NCBI GenBank assembly: GCA_963695835.1
Contig: CAVOHR010000002.1
Span: 124,001 to 188,000 of the forward strand
Direction of reading: 5' to 3'
DNA: 64,000 bases
From: VRUE01 sp963695835
Lineage (GTDB): Bacteria; Actinomycetota; Thermoleophilia; Solirubrobacterales; 70-9
Shown here: positions 1-7,867 of the stretch, one piece after another
How positions within the stretch are numbered: position 1 is the stretch's first letter
Layout: each line of letters opens with the position of its first letter
The notes under the pieces: generated by a model
What the model was told of the DNA's origin: nothing
What the model saw: the letters and a program-made list of their open reading frames with translations, nothing else
Database searches by the model: none
Translations under genes and position numbers: made by a program

Positions 1-593
1 GCGAGGCCGGGCAGGTCGATCCGCTCGGGGTCCGGCGCGGCGACGTTGGCCAGCCGCGCCTCGGTGAGGACGATCGCCAGCACGCCGATCGGAACGTTGA
101 CGAAGAAGATCCATTCCCAGCCGAGGTGCTCGGTGATCAGGCCGCCGACCAGCGGGCCGATCGCCACCGCGCCGCCGATCGTCGCCCCCCAGACGCCGAA
201 CGCGGTCGCCCGGTCCTTGCCGTGGAACTCCTGGCCGATCAGCGCCAGCGAGGTGGCGAACATCGCCGCGCCGCCGACTCCCTGCAGCCCGCGGGCGAGG
301 TTCAGCAGGGTCGCGTCGCCGGCGATCCCGCAGAGGAACGAGGCGCCGGTGAAGATGCCGAAGCCGATCGAGAAGACGCGGCGCCGGCCGAGCCGGTCGC
401 CGAACGAGCCGGCGGTCAGCAGGAACGCGGCCAGCGTCAGCGAGTAGGCGTCGACCACCCACTGCAGGCTCGACAGGCTGGCGTGCAGGTCGCGCTGGAT
501 GTCGGGCAGGGCGACGTTGACGACCGTGATGTCCAGCAGCAGCATGAACGTCGCGATCGAGATCAGAACGAGGGTCCACCACTTGCGCTCCAT
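1..593 (-). CDS. MFS transporter, DHA2 (EmrB/QacA-like) family, 3' part outside window
   Basis: The translation from the ATG at 591-593 opens with a positively charged start and a first membrane helix, then continues through five or six hydrophobic helices. Helix 1 ends in LLLDITVVNVALPDIQ, the motif D1 region of drug/H+ antiporters of the 14-helix type, followed by WVVDAYSLTLAAFLLTAGS and the loop motif GDRLGRRRVF (motif A). GPLVGGLI lies in the helix that carries motif C of antiporters. The family exports drugs or metabolites across the inner membrane using the proton gradient; substrate cannot be told. Only about 197 residues are in the window, roughly the first 40% of a usual 470-520 residue protein. 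It follows nadK on the same strand with a gap of 42 bp. Confidence 0.9.
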   Translation of the reverse strand, partial: MERKWWTLVLISIATFMLLLDITVVNVALPDIQRDLHASLSSLQWVVDAYSLTLAAFLLTAGSFGDRLGRRRVFSIGFGIFTGASFLCGIAGDATLLNLARGLQGVGGAAMFATSLALIGQEFHGKDRATAFGVWGATIGGAVAIGPLVGGLITEHLGWEWIFFVNVPIGVLAIVLTEARLANVAAPDPERIDLPGL

Positions 594-635
594 CGGCGAA
601 CAAGCTAGCGAGGCCGCCGGGCCGGCCGGCCCGGC

Positions 636-1488
636 TCAGACTGCGAGGTGGCCGAACTTCTCGCGGATCCGCTGGTAGAAGCTGGTCCCGGGGAGCTGCG
701 CGAGGCGGCCGATGCCCTCGACGAAGCGCAGCTCGACCGCGTCGCCCGAACCCAGTTCGCCGACCTGTTCGCCGTCGACTGCGACGTCGACCGGCTCGCA
801 GCCGCCGGCGTTGCCGACGTGGAGCACGTCGCCCGGGGCGACGACCAGGGCGCGCGCGGTGAGCGAGTGCGGGGCGATGTAGCTGACCACGTAGCCCTTC
901 ACGCCCCAGGCGAGGATCGGGCCCTGGTTGGCGAGGTTGTAGCCGGTCGAGCCGACCGGGGTGGCGGCGACGAGCCCGTCGCAGCGCACGTGGCCCGACC
1001 TCCTCGCCGGCGATCTTGTAGCTCAGCTCGGCGACCCGGTCGTGCGGTCGGCGGATGAAGCTGACGTCGTTGAGGGCGACCCGCGAGACGCCGTCCACCT
1101 CGACCTCGAGGCCGGGCAGGTCGATCGCCTCGGTATCGCCGGCGAAAGCGCGGCGCAGGCCCTCCCCGGCCTGGTCGCGCTCGACCGCGGCGAGGAAGCC
1201 GACGGTGCCGAAGTTGACGCCGAAGACCGGCACGCCTGTGCGAGCGAAGTGACGCAGCGCGTAGAGGATCGAGCCGTCGCCGCCCAGCACGACGCAGAGG
1301 TCGACCTGGCGGGGCAGCGACTCGACCGCCTCGATCTCGGCGGCGGCGTCGCCGTGCTTGGCCAGCTCCTCCGTGGTGGCGATCAGTCGCCACTCGGCCG
1401 CGCGGGCGACATCGGCGACCAGGTCGACCGCCCCGGTGGTCGCCGGCGGGTGCGAGTGGCTGATCAGCGCGGCGACGCGCTCACTCAC
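636..1488 (-). pseudogene. nadK: NAD kinase with a one-base frameshift
   Basis: Two reading frames together encode a full-length NAD kinase (ATP-dependent 2'-phosphorylation of NAD to NADP). The first frame starts at GTG 1486-1488 and carries the ATP-grip motif GGDGS (about residues 69-73) and NFGTVGFLA. It ends in AELSYKIAGEEVG and then goes out of frame; the second frame continues with RCDGLVAATPVGSTGYNLANQ, the conserved C-terminal nucleotide-binding motif, and stops at 636-638. The break is at 994-996, where CCC (plus strand) would have to be CC to restore one frame. NadK is normally essential, so a sequencing or assembly error in a homopolymer is as likely as a true lesion. The gene sits 57 bp downstream of tlyA, the usual actinobacterial order. 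recN, often next, is absent here. Confidence 0.88.
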
Positions 1489-1545
1489 GGCCGGCACCCC
1501 CCCGTGGCGCCTTTATGCCGCATAGCGGCAGGAAAGCGCCACACG

Positions 1546-2328
1546 TCAAGGGTCGACCCTCCGGATCGCGACCTCGAGATCGGCCGGCGCTTCGCCCCCG
1601 CCTCCGCAGCGGACGAAGGTCTCGCGGTTGCCCTTCGGGCCGGGCAGGCCGGAGGAGGCGAAGCCGCGGACCGGCAGGCCCAGCTCGGCGGCGGCGCTCG
1701 CGACCGCGAGGACCGCCTCGTGCCGATCGGCGGCGTCGCGGACGACCCCCTTGCGGACCCGCTCGCGGCCCAGCTCGAACTGCGGCTTGACCATCGCCAG
1801 CAGCTCGCCGCCGGGCGCCAGGCAGCCGGCGACGGCGGGCAGCACCTTGGTCAGCGAGATGAAGGAGACGTCGATCGTGGCGAGGCTCGGCCGGAAGGGC
1901 AGGTCCTCAGGGGTCAGGCGGCGGGCGTTGAGCCGCTCGAGCACGGTCACGCGCGGATCCTCGCGCATCCGCAGGTCGAGCTGGCCGTAGGCGACGTCGA
2001 GCGCGGCGACGCGGGCGGCGCCGCGCTGCAGCAGGCAGTCGCTGAAGCCGCCGGTCGAGGCGCCGACGTCGAGGCAGTCGCGGCCGGCGACGTCGATCGA
2101 GAGCGCCTCGAGCGCGTTGTCGAGCTTGATCCCGCCGCGCGAGACGAAGCGCGGGCCGCTGTCGAGCCGGAGGTCGGCGTCGGGCTCGACCAGCTGGCTG
2201 GGCCGCAGCGCGACCGGCCCGTCGGCGCCGACCCGGACTTCGCCGGCCCGCACCGCCCCGGCCGCCGCCGAGCGCGACGGGCAGAGGCCGCGCTCGGCCA
2301 GAACCGCGTCGATTCGCGCCTTCGTCAC
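1546..2328 (-). CDS. tlyA: TlyA family rRNA (cytidine-2'-O)-methyltransferase
   Basis: 260 residues from a GTG start at 2326-2328; an in-frame ATG 66 bp upstream exists but the extra residues do not look like the family, whose proteins begin with a short basic start directly followed by the S4 domain. Residues 1-65 form an S4 RNA-binding domain (RIDAVLAERGL, AGAVRAGEVRVG). From about residue 80 an FtsJ-like Rossmann methyltransferase follows with the SAM motif DVGASTGGFSDCLL and later DVSFISLTKVLP and MVKPQFELGR, matching the K-D-K-E catalytic pattern. TlyA methylates 16S and 23S rRNA and sets capreomycin sensitivity in mycobacteria. It is upstream of nadK on the same strand. Confidence 0.92.
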   Translation of the reverse strand: MTKARIDAVLAERGLCPSRSAAAGAVRAGEVRVGADGPVALRPSQLVEPDADLRLDSGPRFVSRGGIKLDNALEALSIDVAGRDCLDVGASTGGFSDCLLQRGAARVAALDVAYGQLDLRMREDPRVTVLERLNARRLTPEDLPFRPSLATIDVSFISLTKVLPAVAGCLAPGGELLAMVKPQFELGRERVRKGVVRDAADRHEAVLAVASAAAELGLPVRGFASSGLPGPKGNRETFVRCGGGGEAPADLEVAIRRVDP

Positions 2329-2637
2329 GGCTGAACCGTACAGCGGCGTCGCCGTCCTTCCGCGAGCAGCCGCTTGCGCGACGTTTAGCGACACCTTAGA
2401 ATTGGGTAGAAGAATCGGTCTACTGGTCCGGGACCGGGGCTGCTACAGGGCTCTGTGACCCGCCTCACACACAAATCGCACGTATGTTCGTATCCTGATT
2501 AAAGGATCTGCAAGGGAAACCGATTGAAAGGCTGAACAAAGAACTTCCTGGCTGGGCCCGGCGCCGCCCATATGGCGTTATCGACTCCCATCGATTCGCC
2601 CGCGGCACATCAAGGGCCCTCCTACCTCCCACAGATC

Positions 2638-2716
2638 CACATATATAGAGATACATATCTCTCCTCCCTGTAGTAACCCCAGAAACGCCCCGCCTCCCCG
2701 GCGGGGCGTTTTCTGT
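2638..2716. repeat. Intergenic repeat family, copy A, with terminator hairpin
   Basis: This copy shares an ordered series of blocks with 4655-4733 (copy C): a short CATAT-rich stretch, GAGATAC, CTCCCTGTAG, then AACCCCAGAAACGCCC, followed by a GC-rich hairpin and a T-rich tail. The 3' half (AACCCCAGAAAC plus hairpin plus GTTTTC) is also found at 4030-4083 (copy B). The hairpin here is ACGCCCCGCC (2685-2694), loop of five, GGCGGGGCGT (2700-2709), with A-run before and T-run after, so it can terminate transcription on both strands. It lies between convergent-side ends of vapC and the tlyA upstream region. Confidence 0.75.
2685..2713. terminator. Rho-independent terminator, probably bidirectional
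   Basis: Perfect 10-bp stem (2685-2694 with 2700-2709), five-base loop, followed by TTTTCT on the plus strand and by a T-run on the minus strand as well. It directly follows the vapC stop (2728-2730) and so probably ends the vapBC transcript. Confidence 0.75.
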
Positions 2717-2727
2717 TGGATCGGCCG

Positions 2728-3186
2728 CTACGCGAGCGATCCGTCCTCGACGAACCACTCGTGCCGTAGGTCGGCGACGGCGGCGATCCGCTCGTAGTCG
2801 CGGTCGTAGTGGACGAGGGGCACGTCTGCTTTCTCGGCAGCGACGGCGAGCAGCAGGTCGGCAGGCGGGACGCGGCGATGGTCGCCCTCCGGGGCCATGA
2901 GTAGCTGAACCTCACGCGCGCGGCTCCAAAGTGTGCTCGGCATCGGGACCGACGTGAAGGCGTCCAGACGCTCGGCGACCTTCTGGGCACGGGTCTCGTT
3001 CGGGGCAAGGCGGGTCAGCTCCAACACGACCAGATCGCAGACCAGCACCCGACCGGCGGCGACCTCGGCGTTGAACCACTCCGCGAGGTGAGGGAAGCTG
3101 CGATTCCGGACCCAGGTCCACACTCCCGTATCGAAAAGCGCCGGCCGGTCGAGCTCGACCGGCGTCGGGGCATCGTCGGCGCTCAG
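2728..3186 (-). CDS. vapC: VapC-like PIN-domain toxin (apparent CTG start)
   Basis: PIN-domain ribonuclease of a type II toxin-antitoxin pair. Acidic residues of the PIN active site are visible: D in ALFDTGVWTW at the N-terminus, E in VVLELTR, D in PPADLLLA and D in YDRDYERIA. The first conventional start in frame is GTG at 3121-3123, but it would remove the first catalytic Asp. Translation probably starts earlier; the only plausible codon is CTG at 3184-3186, which overlaps the vapB stop (CTGA) and has GGGAG about six bases upstream. That gives 152 residues. The pair vapB-vapC is translationally coupled. The target RNA is unknown. Uncertainty concerns the start, not the family. Confidence 0.82.
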   Translation of the reverse strand: MSADDAPTPVELDRPALFDTGVWTWVRNRSFPHLAEWFNAEVAAGRVLVCDLVVLELTRLAPNETRAQKVAERLDAFTSVPMPSTLWSRAREVQLLMAPEGDHRRVPPADLLLAVAAEKADVPLVHYDRDYERIAAVADLRHEWFVEDGSLA

Positions 3187-3380
3187 AAGCGCTCCCGCCC
3201 TTCCTGAACCTCCTTGGGCGTTCCGTCGATGTCGCGCCGAACGTCGAAGCCTTGGAGAACCCGTCGCCGCGTAGCCTCTCGCAGCGCGGCGTTCACCGTG
3301 TCGCTCAAGCCCTTCGTTCCCAGCTCACGCCTTGCCGCAGCAAGAGCGCGATCATCGACATCAACGGTGGTGCGTGCCAT
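3183..3380 (-). CDS. vapB: VapB-like antitoxin
   Basis: 65 residues starting MARTTVDVDDRALAAARREL, a short ribbon-helix-helix type N-terminus followed by GTKGLSDTVNAALREATRRR, typical of VapB antitoxins (DUF2191-like). It should bind the operator DNA and neutralise VapC. Three more in-frame ATGs lie within 12 bp upstream (to 3392), so the start is ambiguous by four residues. The stop codon overlaps the proposed vapC start. Confidence 0.82.
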   Translation of the reverse strand: MARTTVDVDDRALAAARRELGTKGLSDTVNAALREATRRRVLQGFDVRRDIDGTPKEVQEGRERF

Positions 3381-3481
3381 GCGCATCATCATAGCGCATC
3401 AAGACATGCCCAACGCGGAGCGTTTTCTGTTGGCCATGATGAATCTCCTTCTCGCCTGCTCATTGCTGCTTTATCGGCGAG

Positions 3482-3997
3482 TTACAGATTTCGGACTCGA
3501 CGACCGATGTCGTGATCATGCGGATAGCCGGCGGACCCCCAGAACGCTCCAGCTACCTCGTCCTCGAAGGCGACTAGGGCAGTTACTCGACGGGCGCCGC
3601 ATCCGCGCAAATACTCCTCACCAGCCCGCGTCAGCGCGATCCCAATTCCCTCCCGCCGATGCCCTTCGCGAACGGCGAGCCGATACATGTTCCCTCGCCA
3701 CCCATCCCAGCCGGCAATCAGAGCACCGACGATCTCATCGCCACGCTCGGCGACCAGAAGGGCGGTAGGTGAGTTGGCGATCAGGCGCTCGACGTCATCT
3801 ATGCGGTCCGCCGTACTTGCGTGCTCACTCCGCTCCTGAGCCCATAACTCCAAGACCGCCCGCGCATCCTGCTGCCGGCACCGCCGTATGGTGACTCCCT
3901 CGCCAGTCAAGTCCCCAGTATGGCAAGGCCAGCGCTCCCCGCCGATGGCGAGTGGGCGAAGGCCGAGGTGCAGCCTTTCGTGCCGCAGTCGTGCCAC
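3482..3997 (-). CDS. GNAT family N-acetyltransferase
   Basis: The C-terminal 140 residues carry the GNAT fold: TIRRCRQQDARAVLELW at strand 1, ALLVAERGDEIVGALIAGWDG (strands 2-4), then YRLAVREGHRREGIGIALTR, the acetyl-CoA motif A (RxxGIG form), and FWGSAGYPHDHDIGRR near the end. The substrate is unknown. The start is uncertain: GTG at 3995-3997 gives 171 residues, but the first 30 are basic and not family-like; TTG at 3908-3910 would give 142. The gene is in the accessory insert between dxs and tlyA. Confidence 0.8.
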   Translation of the reverse strand: MARLRHERLHLGLRPLAIGGERWPCHTGDLTGEGVTIRRCRQQDARAVLELWAQERSEHASTADRIDDVERLIANSPTALLVAERGDEIVGALIAGWDGWRGNMYRLAVREGHRREGIGIALTRAGEEYLRGCGARRVTALVAFEDEVAGAFWGSAGYPHDHDIGRRVRNL

Positions 3998-4029
3998 AGT
4001 CAGGCACGGATTCAGCCGGCTTCAGCCGC

Positions 4030-4083
4030 GTCCAACAACCCCAGAAACTCCTCGCCTTCCCCGGCGGGGCGTTTTCCGTTGGG
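4030..4083. repeat. Intergenic repeat family, copy B (3' half with hairpin)
   Basis: Carries CAACCCCAGAAAC, a shorter imperfect stem (CCTCGCC with GGCGGGG, around 4049-4067) and the tail GCGTTTTCCGTTGG, all shared with copy A. It sits just upstream of the plus-strand mug gene and upstream of the minus-strand GNAT gene, so here it is not placed like a terminator of either neighbour. Confidence 0.65.
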
Positions 4084-4104
4084 GCGGCCGCGTAAGGTCG
4101 GACC

Positions 4105-4596
4105 ATGGCCGATGTCCTGCCCGACGTGCTTCGTCCCGGCCTGCGGGTCGTGTTCTGCGGAACCGCGGCTGGATCAGCTTCTGCTCGCGCCCGGGCCTAC
4201 TACGCCGGCCCCGGGAATGCCTTCTGGACGACGCTGCGCGCGACCGGGCTGACCCCGGTCCGGCTCGCGCCGGCCGAATTCGGGCGGCTGCCGGAGTTCG
4301 GGATCGGGCTGACAGACGTCTGCAAGGTGCTCCATGGGTCCGACGAGGAGGTTGGGTCCGTGGAGTTCGACGTGACCGGCCTGGAGGCGCGAATTGCCGA
4401 GGCGGAACCGGCGAATCTCGCCTTCAACGGGAAGAACGCAGCTCGCGCGGCGCTCGAACGCGGGGTCGGCTACGGCTTGCAGGAGGAGCGGATCGGCGGC
4501 GCTGCCGTCTGGGTCCTGCCGTCGACCTCCGGCGCCGCGCGCCGATTCTGGGACGTCGAGCCCTGGCGCGAGCTGGCGGCGGACCTTGACATGTGA
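4105..4596 (+). CDS. mug: Mug/TDG-type G/U mismatch-specific DNA glycosylase
   Basis: 163 residues of the UDG superfamily, family 2. FCGTAAGSAS (residues 17-26) is the first active-site motif in the position of the family GxNPG loop, YYAGPGNAFWTTLRATGLTP is the DNA/uracil pocket helix region, FGIGLTDVCK follows, and LPSTSGAARRFWD near the end is the minor-groove wedge motif. The enzyme excises uracil or thymine mispaired with guanine in base excision repair. The gene begins at ATG 4105 and is alone on the plus strand, between copies B and C of the repeat. Confidence 0.85.
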   Translation: MADVLPDVLRPGLRVVFCGTAAGSASARARAYYAGPGNAFWTTLRATGLTPVRLAPAEFGRLPEFGIGLTDVCKVLHGSDEEVGSVEFDVTGLEARIAEAEPANLAFNGKNAARAALERGVGYGLQEERIGGAAVWVLPSTSGAARRFWDVEPWRELAADLDM

Positions 4597-4654
4597 GCAA
4601 GTACGCCGAACCCTGGGCCGCCTGAAGCGGGCAGGGGTCCGCCTGCCCAGCGGA

Positions 4655-4733
4655 CCTGCATATCCGGAGATACGCGCCTCCTCTCCCTGTAGCAACCCCA
4701 GAAACGCCCGCGAAATGCGGGGGCGGTTCCGTT
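4655..4733. repeat. Intergenic repeat family, copy C, with hairpin
   Basis: Block order matches copy A: CATAT, GAGATAC, CTCCCTGTAG, AACCCCAGAAACGCCC. The hairpin differs in sequence (CGCCCGC, loop GAAAT, GCGGGGGCG, about 4705-4725) but keeps the same place, which suggests the structure is conserved. It lies 60 bp past the mug stop and before the dxs stop, so it can terminate both convergent transcripts. Confidence 0.7.
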
Positions 4734-4809
4734 ACCACCAAGAAGGCCGCGGGCAGGCTAACCGATTGAGCGCTTTGGTGCAAGGGCGAATTTCGTCCGG
4801 CGACAGTTG

Positions 4810-6846
4810 TCAGCGAAGGGCGGGCTCGCCGGAGCGCAGCACCGCGAGCACGCGCTCGGCCACCGACTCGCCCGTCAGCCCGACCTCCTCGCGCAGCAGC
4901 GCCGGCTTGCCGTGGGTGACGTAGCGGTCGGGGAGGCCGACCCGCAGCACCCGCGCCCGCTCCCCCGGGCGCTCGCCGAAGGCGTCCTCGAGGTGCTCCA
5001 GCACGCCGGAGCCGAAGCCGCCCGGCAGCACGTTCTCCTCGATCGTCACCAGCAGGTCGTGGCCCAGCGCCAGCCGCTCCAGCAGCTCCTCGTCGAGCGG
5101 CTTGGCGAAGCGCGCGTCGGCGATGGTCGGCCGCAGGTCGTGTCCGGCGAGGATCTCGGCCGCCTCCAGCGCGACCGGGACCCCGTAGCCGTAGCCGAGC
5201 AGCGCCACCCGCTCGCCGCTCGCCAGCAGCTCGCCGCTGCCGATCGGGATCTCGCGCGGCTCGACCGGCAGCTCGGCCCCCTCGGCCGCGCCGCGCGGGT
5301 AGCGCAGCGCCGCCGGGCCGTCGTGGGCGATCGCCGTGCGCAGCATGTGGACCAGCATCGCCTCGTCGCGCGGCGCCATCATGACCACGTTGGGCAGCGG
5401 CCGGAAGTAGGAGACGTCGAAGGCGCCGTGGTGGGTCGGGCCGTCGTCGCCGACCAGGCCGGCCCGGTCCATCGCGAAGGTCACGTCCAGCTCCTGCAGG
5501 CAGACGTCGTGGATGATCTGGTCGTAGGCACGCTGGAGGAAGGTCGAGTAGATCGCGCAGACCGGCTTCGCCCCCTGCAGCGCCAGCCCCGAGGCGAGCA
5601 GGACCGCGTTCTGCTCGGCGATGCCGACGTCGTAGTACCGCTCGGGGCGCTCGTCGGCGAGCTTCTGGAGGCCGGTCCCCCCCGCCATCGCCGCGGTGAT
5701 CCCGATCACCCGCTCGTCGCGCTCGGCCTCGGCGACGATCGCCTCGGCGAAGACCTGCGTGTACTGGGGCGGGGCGCCGGCGACCGGCGGCTTCTCCAGC
5801 CGCTCCGGGGCGATCGCCTCGGGCGAGTCGGACTCCCTGACCGGCACCGGCTTCGGGGCCGGGGCGCCGTTGACGATCGATTTCGGCTTCGCCGCGTGCC
5901 ACTTCTCCATCCCCTCGAGGCCGCCCTCCTCGGCCGGCGCGAAGCCCTTGCCCTTGACCGTGTGGATGTGGACGACGACCGGGCGGTCGGCCTCGAAGGC
6001 CTCGCGCAGCGCCTCGCGCAGGGCGTGCACGTCGTGACCGTCGATCACCCCCATGTAGGCGAGGTCGAGCTCCTCGAAGAAGAGCCCGGGTGCCCAGTAG
6101 GCCTTGATCGCCGACTTGATCTCCGGCCCCAGCCGTTCGATCCGCCGGCCGAGGCCGAGCGGCAGCTTGGTCAGCCGGTCCTCGACCCCCTCGCGGGCGT
6201 GGTAGAGGCGGCGGTTGAGCCGCACCCGGTTGAAGTAGCGCGAGAGCGCGCCGACGTTGGGCGAGATCGACATCCCGTTGTCGTTGAGGACGATCACGAT
6301 CGGCGTCTGCAGGCCGCCGGCCGCGTGCAGCGCCTCGTAAGCGACGCCGCCGGTCAGCGCCCCGTCGCCGATCACCGCGGCGACCCGGCCGTCCTCGCCG
6401 ATCCCCTTGCGCATCGCCTCCTTCAGCCCGACCGCGTAGCCGATCGAGGTCGAGGCGTGGCCGGCGCCCATGATGTCGTGCTCGGACTCGGCGATCGAGC
6501 AGAACGGCGCCAGGCCCCCGTACTGCCTGATTGTCGGCAGGGCGTCGCGGCGGCCGGTGAGGATCTTGTGCGGGTAGGCCTGGTGGCCGACGTCCCAGAG
6601 CACCTTGTCGCGAGGCGAGTCGAGCAGGCTGTGCAGGGCGACCGCGAGCTCGCAGGTGCCGAGGTTGGCGCCGAAGTGGCCGCCGATCTCGCCGATCGTG
6701 TCGATGATGTAGGTGCGCATCTCCTGCGCCACCTGCTGTAGCTGCTCGTCGTCGAGCCGGTGCAGGTCGGCCGGCCCGTCGATCCCGGCCAGCAGCGAGG
6801 CGCCGGGCTCTCCCCCGTCCTCTGGCTTGTCTGGCTTGTCGCTCAT
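4810..6846 (-). CDS. dxs: 1-deoxy-D-xylulose-5-phosphate synthase
   Basis: 678 residues. Condenses pyruvate and glyceraldehyde 3-phosphate to DXP, first step of the MEP isoprenoid pathway and precursor for thiamine and pyridoxal. The thiamine diphosphate motif GDGALTGG is at residues 160-167 with LNDNGMSI at 187-194; DVGHQAYPHKILTGR and HTVKGKGFAPAE are family signatures, and the transketolase-like middle domain carries GIAEQNAV and DRAGLVGDDGPTHHG. Its ATG overlaps the stop of ispA by four bases (ATGA), so it is the last gene of nusB-xseB-ispA-dxs. In many actinobacteria tlyA would follow; here an accessory segment intervenes. Confidence 0.96.
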   Translation of the reverse strand: MSDKPDKPEDGGEPGASLLAGIDGPADLHRLDDEQLQQVAQEMRTYIIDTIGEIGGHFGANLGTCELAVALHSLLDSPRDKVLWDVGHQAYPHKILTGRRDALPTIRQYGGLAPFCSIAESEHDIMGAGHASTSIGYAVGLKEAMRKGIGEDGRVAAVIGDGALTGGVAYEALHAAGGLQTPIVIVLNDNGMSISPNVGALSRYFNRVRLNRRLYHAREGVEDRLTKLPLGLGRRIERLGPEIKSAIKAYWAPGLFFEELDLAYMGVIDGHDVHALREALREAFEADRPVVVHIHTVKGKGFAPAEEGGLEGMEKWHAAKPKSIVNGAPAPKPVPVRESDSPEAIAPERLEKPPVAGAPPQYTQVFAEAIVAEAERDERVIGITAAMAGGTGLQKLADERPERYYDVGIAEQNAVLLASGLALQGAKPVCAIYSTFLQRAYDQIIHDVCLQELDVTFAMDRAGLVGDDGPTHHGAFDVSYFRPLPNVVMMAPRDEAMLVHMLRTAIAHDGPAALRYPRGAAEGAELPVEPREIPIGSGELLASGERVALLGYGYGVPVALEAAEILAGHDLRPTIADARFAKPLDEELLERLALGHDLLVTIEENVLPGGFGSGVLEHLEDAFGERPGERARVLRVGLPDRYVTHGKPALLREEVGLTGESVAERVLAVLRSGEPALR

Positions 6847-7706
6847 TCGTTCCTGGTGAAGATGTAGTCGGCGATGCCCCTCAGGTCGCCGGTCTCGCCG
6901 CCGGCCTCGGCCAGCGCCGCGGTCGCCTTGGCGTGGGACTCGGCGGCCAGCTCGCGGGCCCGGTCGAGGCCGAAGAGGCTGACGTAGGTGAGTTTGCCAT
7001 GTCGCTCGTCGCTTCCACGGGGCTTGCCGAGCTGCTCGTCGCTGCCGGTCACGTCGAGGATGTCGTCGACTATCTGGAACAGCACCCCGAGCTCGTCGGC
7101 GAAGCGTCGATAGGGGATTGTCTCAGGTTCGGCGACTCGCTCGAGGACCAGCACGACGCCGACCGCGGCGGCGATCAGCCGGCCGGTCTTCAGCGCGTGC
7201 AGCGTGCGCAGCCCCCCGGCGTCGCCCGCCTCGCCGACCACGTCGGCGTACTGGCCGCCGACCATCCCGGCGACCCCGGTCGCCGCGGTCAGCTCGCCGA
7301 GCGCCTCCAGCACCCGCGCCGGCTCTCCGGGCTGGCCGCAGAAGATGCGGATCGCCTCGGCGAAGAGGCCGTCGCCGGAGAGGATCGCCACGTCCTCGCC
7401 GAACTTGACGTGGGCGGTCGGCATGCCGCGGCGCAGCTCGTCGTCGTCCATCGCCGGCAGGTCGTCGTGGATCAGCGAGTAGGTGTGGATCAGCTCCAGC
7501 GCCGCGGCAACCGGCAGGTAGGCGGTCGGGTCGGCGCCGAGCGCGCGGGCCGTGGCCAGGGCGAGCACCGGCCGCACCCGCTTGCCTCCGGCGAGCAGCG
7601 AGTAGCGCATCGCCTCTTCCAGCCCGGCGGCGGCGGGCGGGGCGGCGAAGCCAAGCCTGCCCAGCTCGGCGTCGACCAGCTCCCGCAGGTCCTCCGGGTA
7701 GGTCAC
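6843..7706 (-). CDS. ispA: Polyprenyl (farnesyl/geranylgeranyl) diphosphate synthase
   Basis: 287 residues from GTG 7704-7706, which overlaps the xseB stop as GTGA. Extends allylic diphosphates with isopentenyl diphosphate in the cytoplasm. GGKRVRPVL binds the homoallylic substrate, the first Asp-rich motif is DDLPAMDDD (81-89), and the second is QIVDDILDVTG near residue 215. GLRTLHALKTGRLI and KLTYVSLFGLDRA are also typical. The spacing in the first motif (DDxxxxD) is that of bacterial farnesyl/geranylgeranyl synthases; chain length cannot be fixed from sequence alone. Coupling to dxs fits supply of isoprenoid precursors. Confidence 0.92.
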   Translation of the reverse strand: MTYPEDLRELVDAELGRLGFAAPPAAAGLEEAMRYSLLAGGKRVRPVLALATARALGADPTAYLPVAAALELIHTYSLIHDDLPAMDDDELRRGMPTAHVKFGEDVAILSGDGLFAEAIRIFCGQPGEPARVLEALGELTAATGVAGMVGGQYADVVGEAGDAGGLRTLHALKTGRLIAAAVGVVLVLERVAEPETIPYRRFADELGVLFQIVDDILDVTGSDEQLGKPRGSDERHGKLTYVSLFGLDRARELAAESHAKATAALAEAGGETGDLRGIADYIFTRNE

Positions 7707-7867
7707 CTCGATTCGCGGATCCGGCGGTTCGCCTCCTCGACCGCCTCGGTCGACAGCTCGGCGGCCTCGCGGGCCAGCTCGGCGGCGCGCTCGTCGCTCG
7801 CCTCCGCGCCCTCCAGCTCGGCGGCGATCTCCTGCAGCCGGGCGGAGATCTCGCGCAGGCGGCTCAC
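7703..7867 (-). CDS. xseB: Exodeoxyribonuclease VII small subunit
   Basis: A 54-residue, almost wholly helical acidic protein starting with GTG at 7865-7867 and ending at 7703-7705. It reads LREISARLQEIAAELEGAEA and then a heptad-like AAELAREAAELSTEAVEEAN, as in XseB subunits that wrap the XseA coiled coil. Length is a little short of the usual 60-80. It overlaps nusB (GTGA) and ispA (GTGA), the position where xseB is found in many bacteria (xseB-ispA-dxs). xseA is not in the window. Confidence 0.75.
   Translation of the reverse strand: MSRLREISARLQEIAAELEGAEASDERAAELAREAAELSTEAVEEANRRIRESR

Larger units (their letters stand above)
2395..2727. other. Intergenic region with tlyA promoter side and a repeat element
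   Basis: This 333-bp gap separates tlyA from vapC. It is markedly AT-richer than the flanks. I see no convincing gene in it. Its right third is copy A of the repeat family described at 2638-2716, ending in a strong hairpin. The remainder is presumably the tlyA upstream region; no clear promoter boxes can be assigned. Confidence 0.5.

Noticed and set aside
4807..6741. 644-codon plus-strand open frame
   Set aside because: Antisense shadow of dxs.
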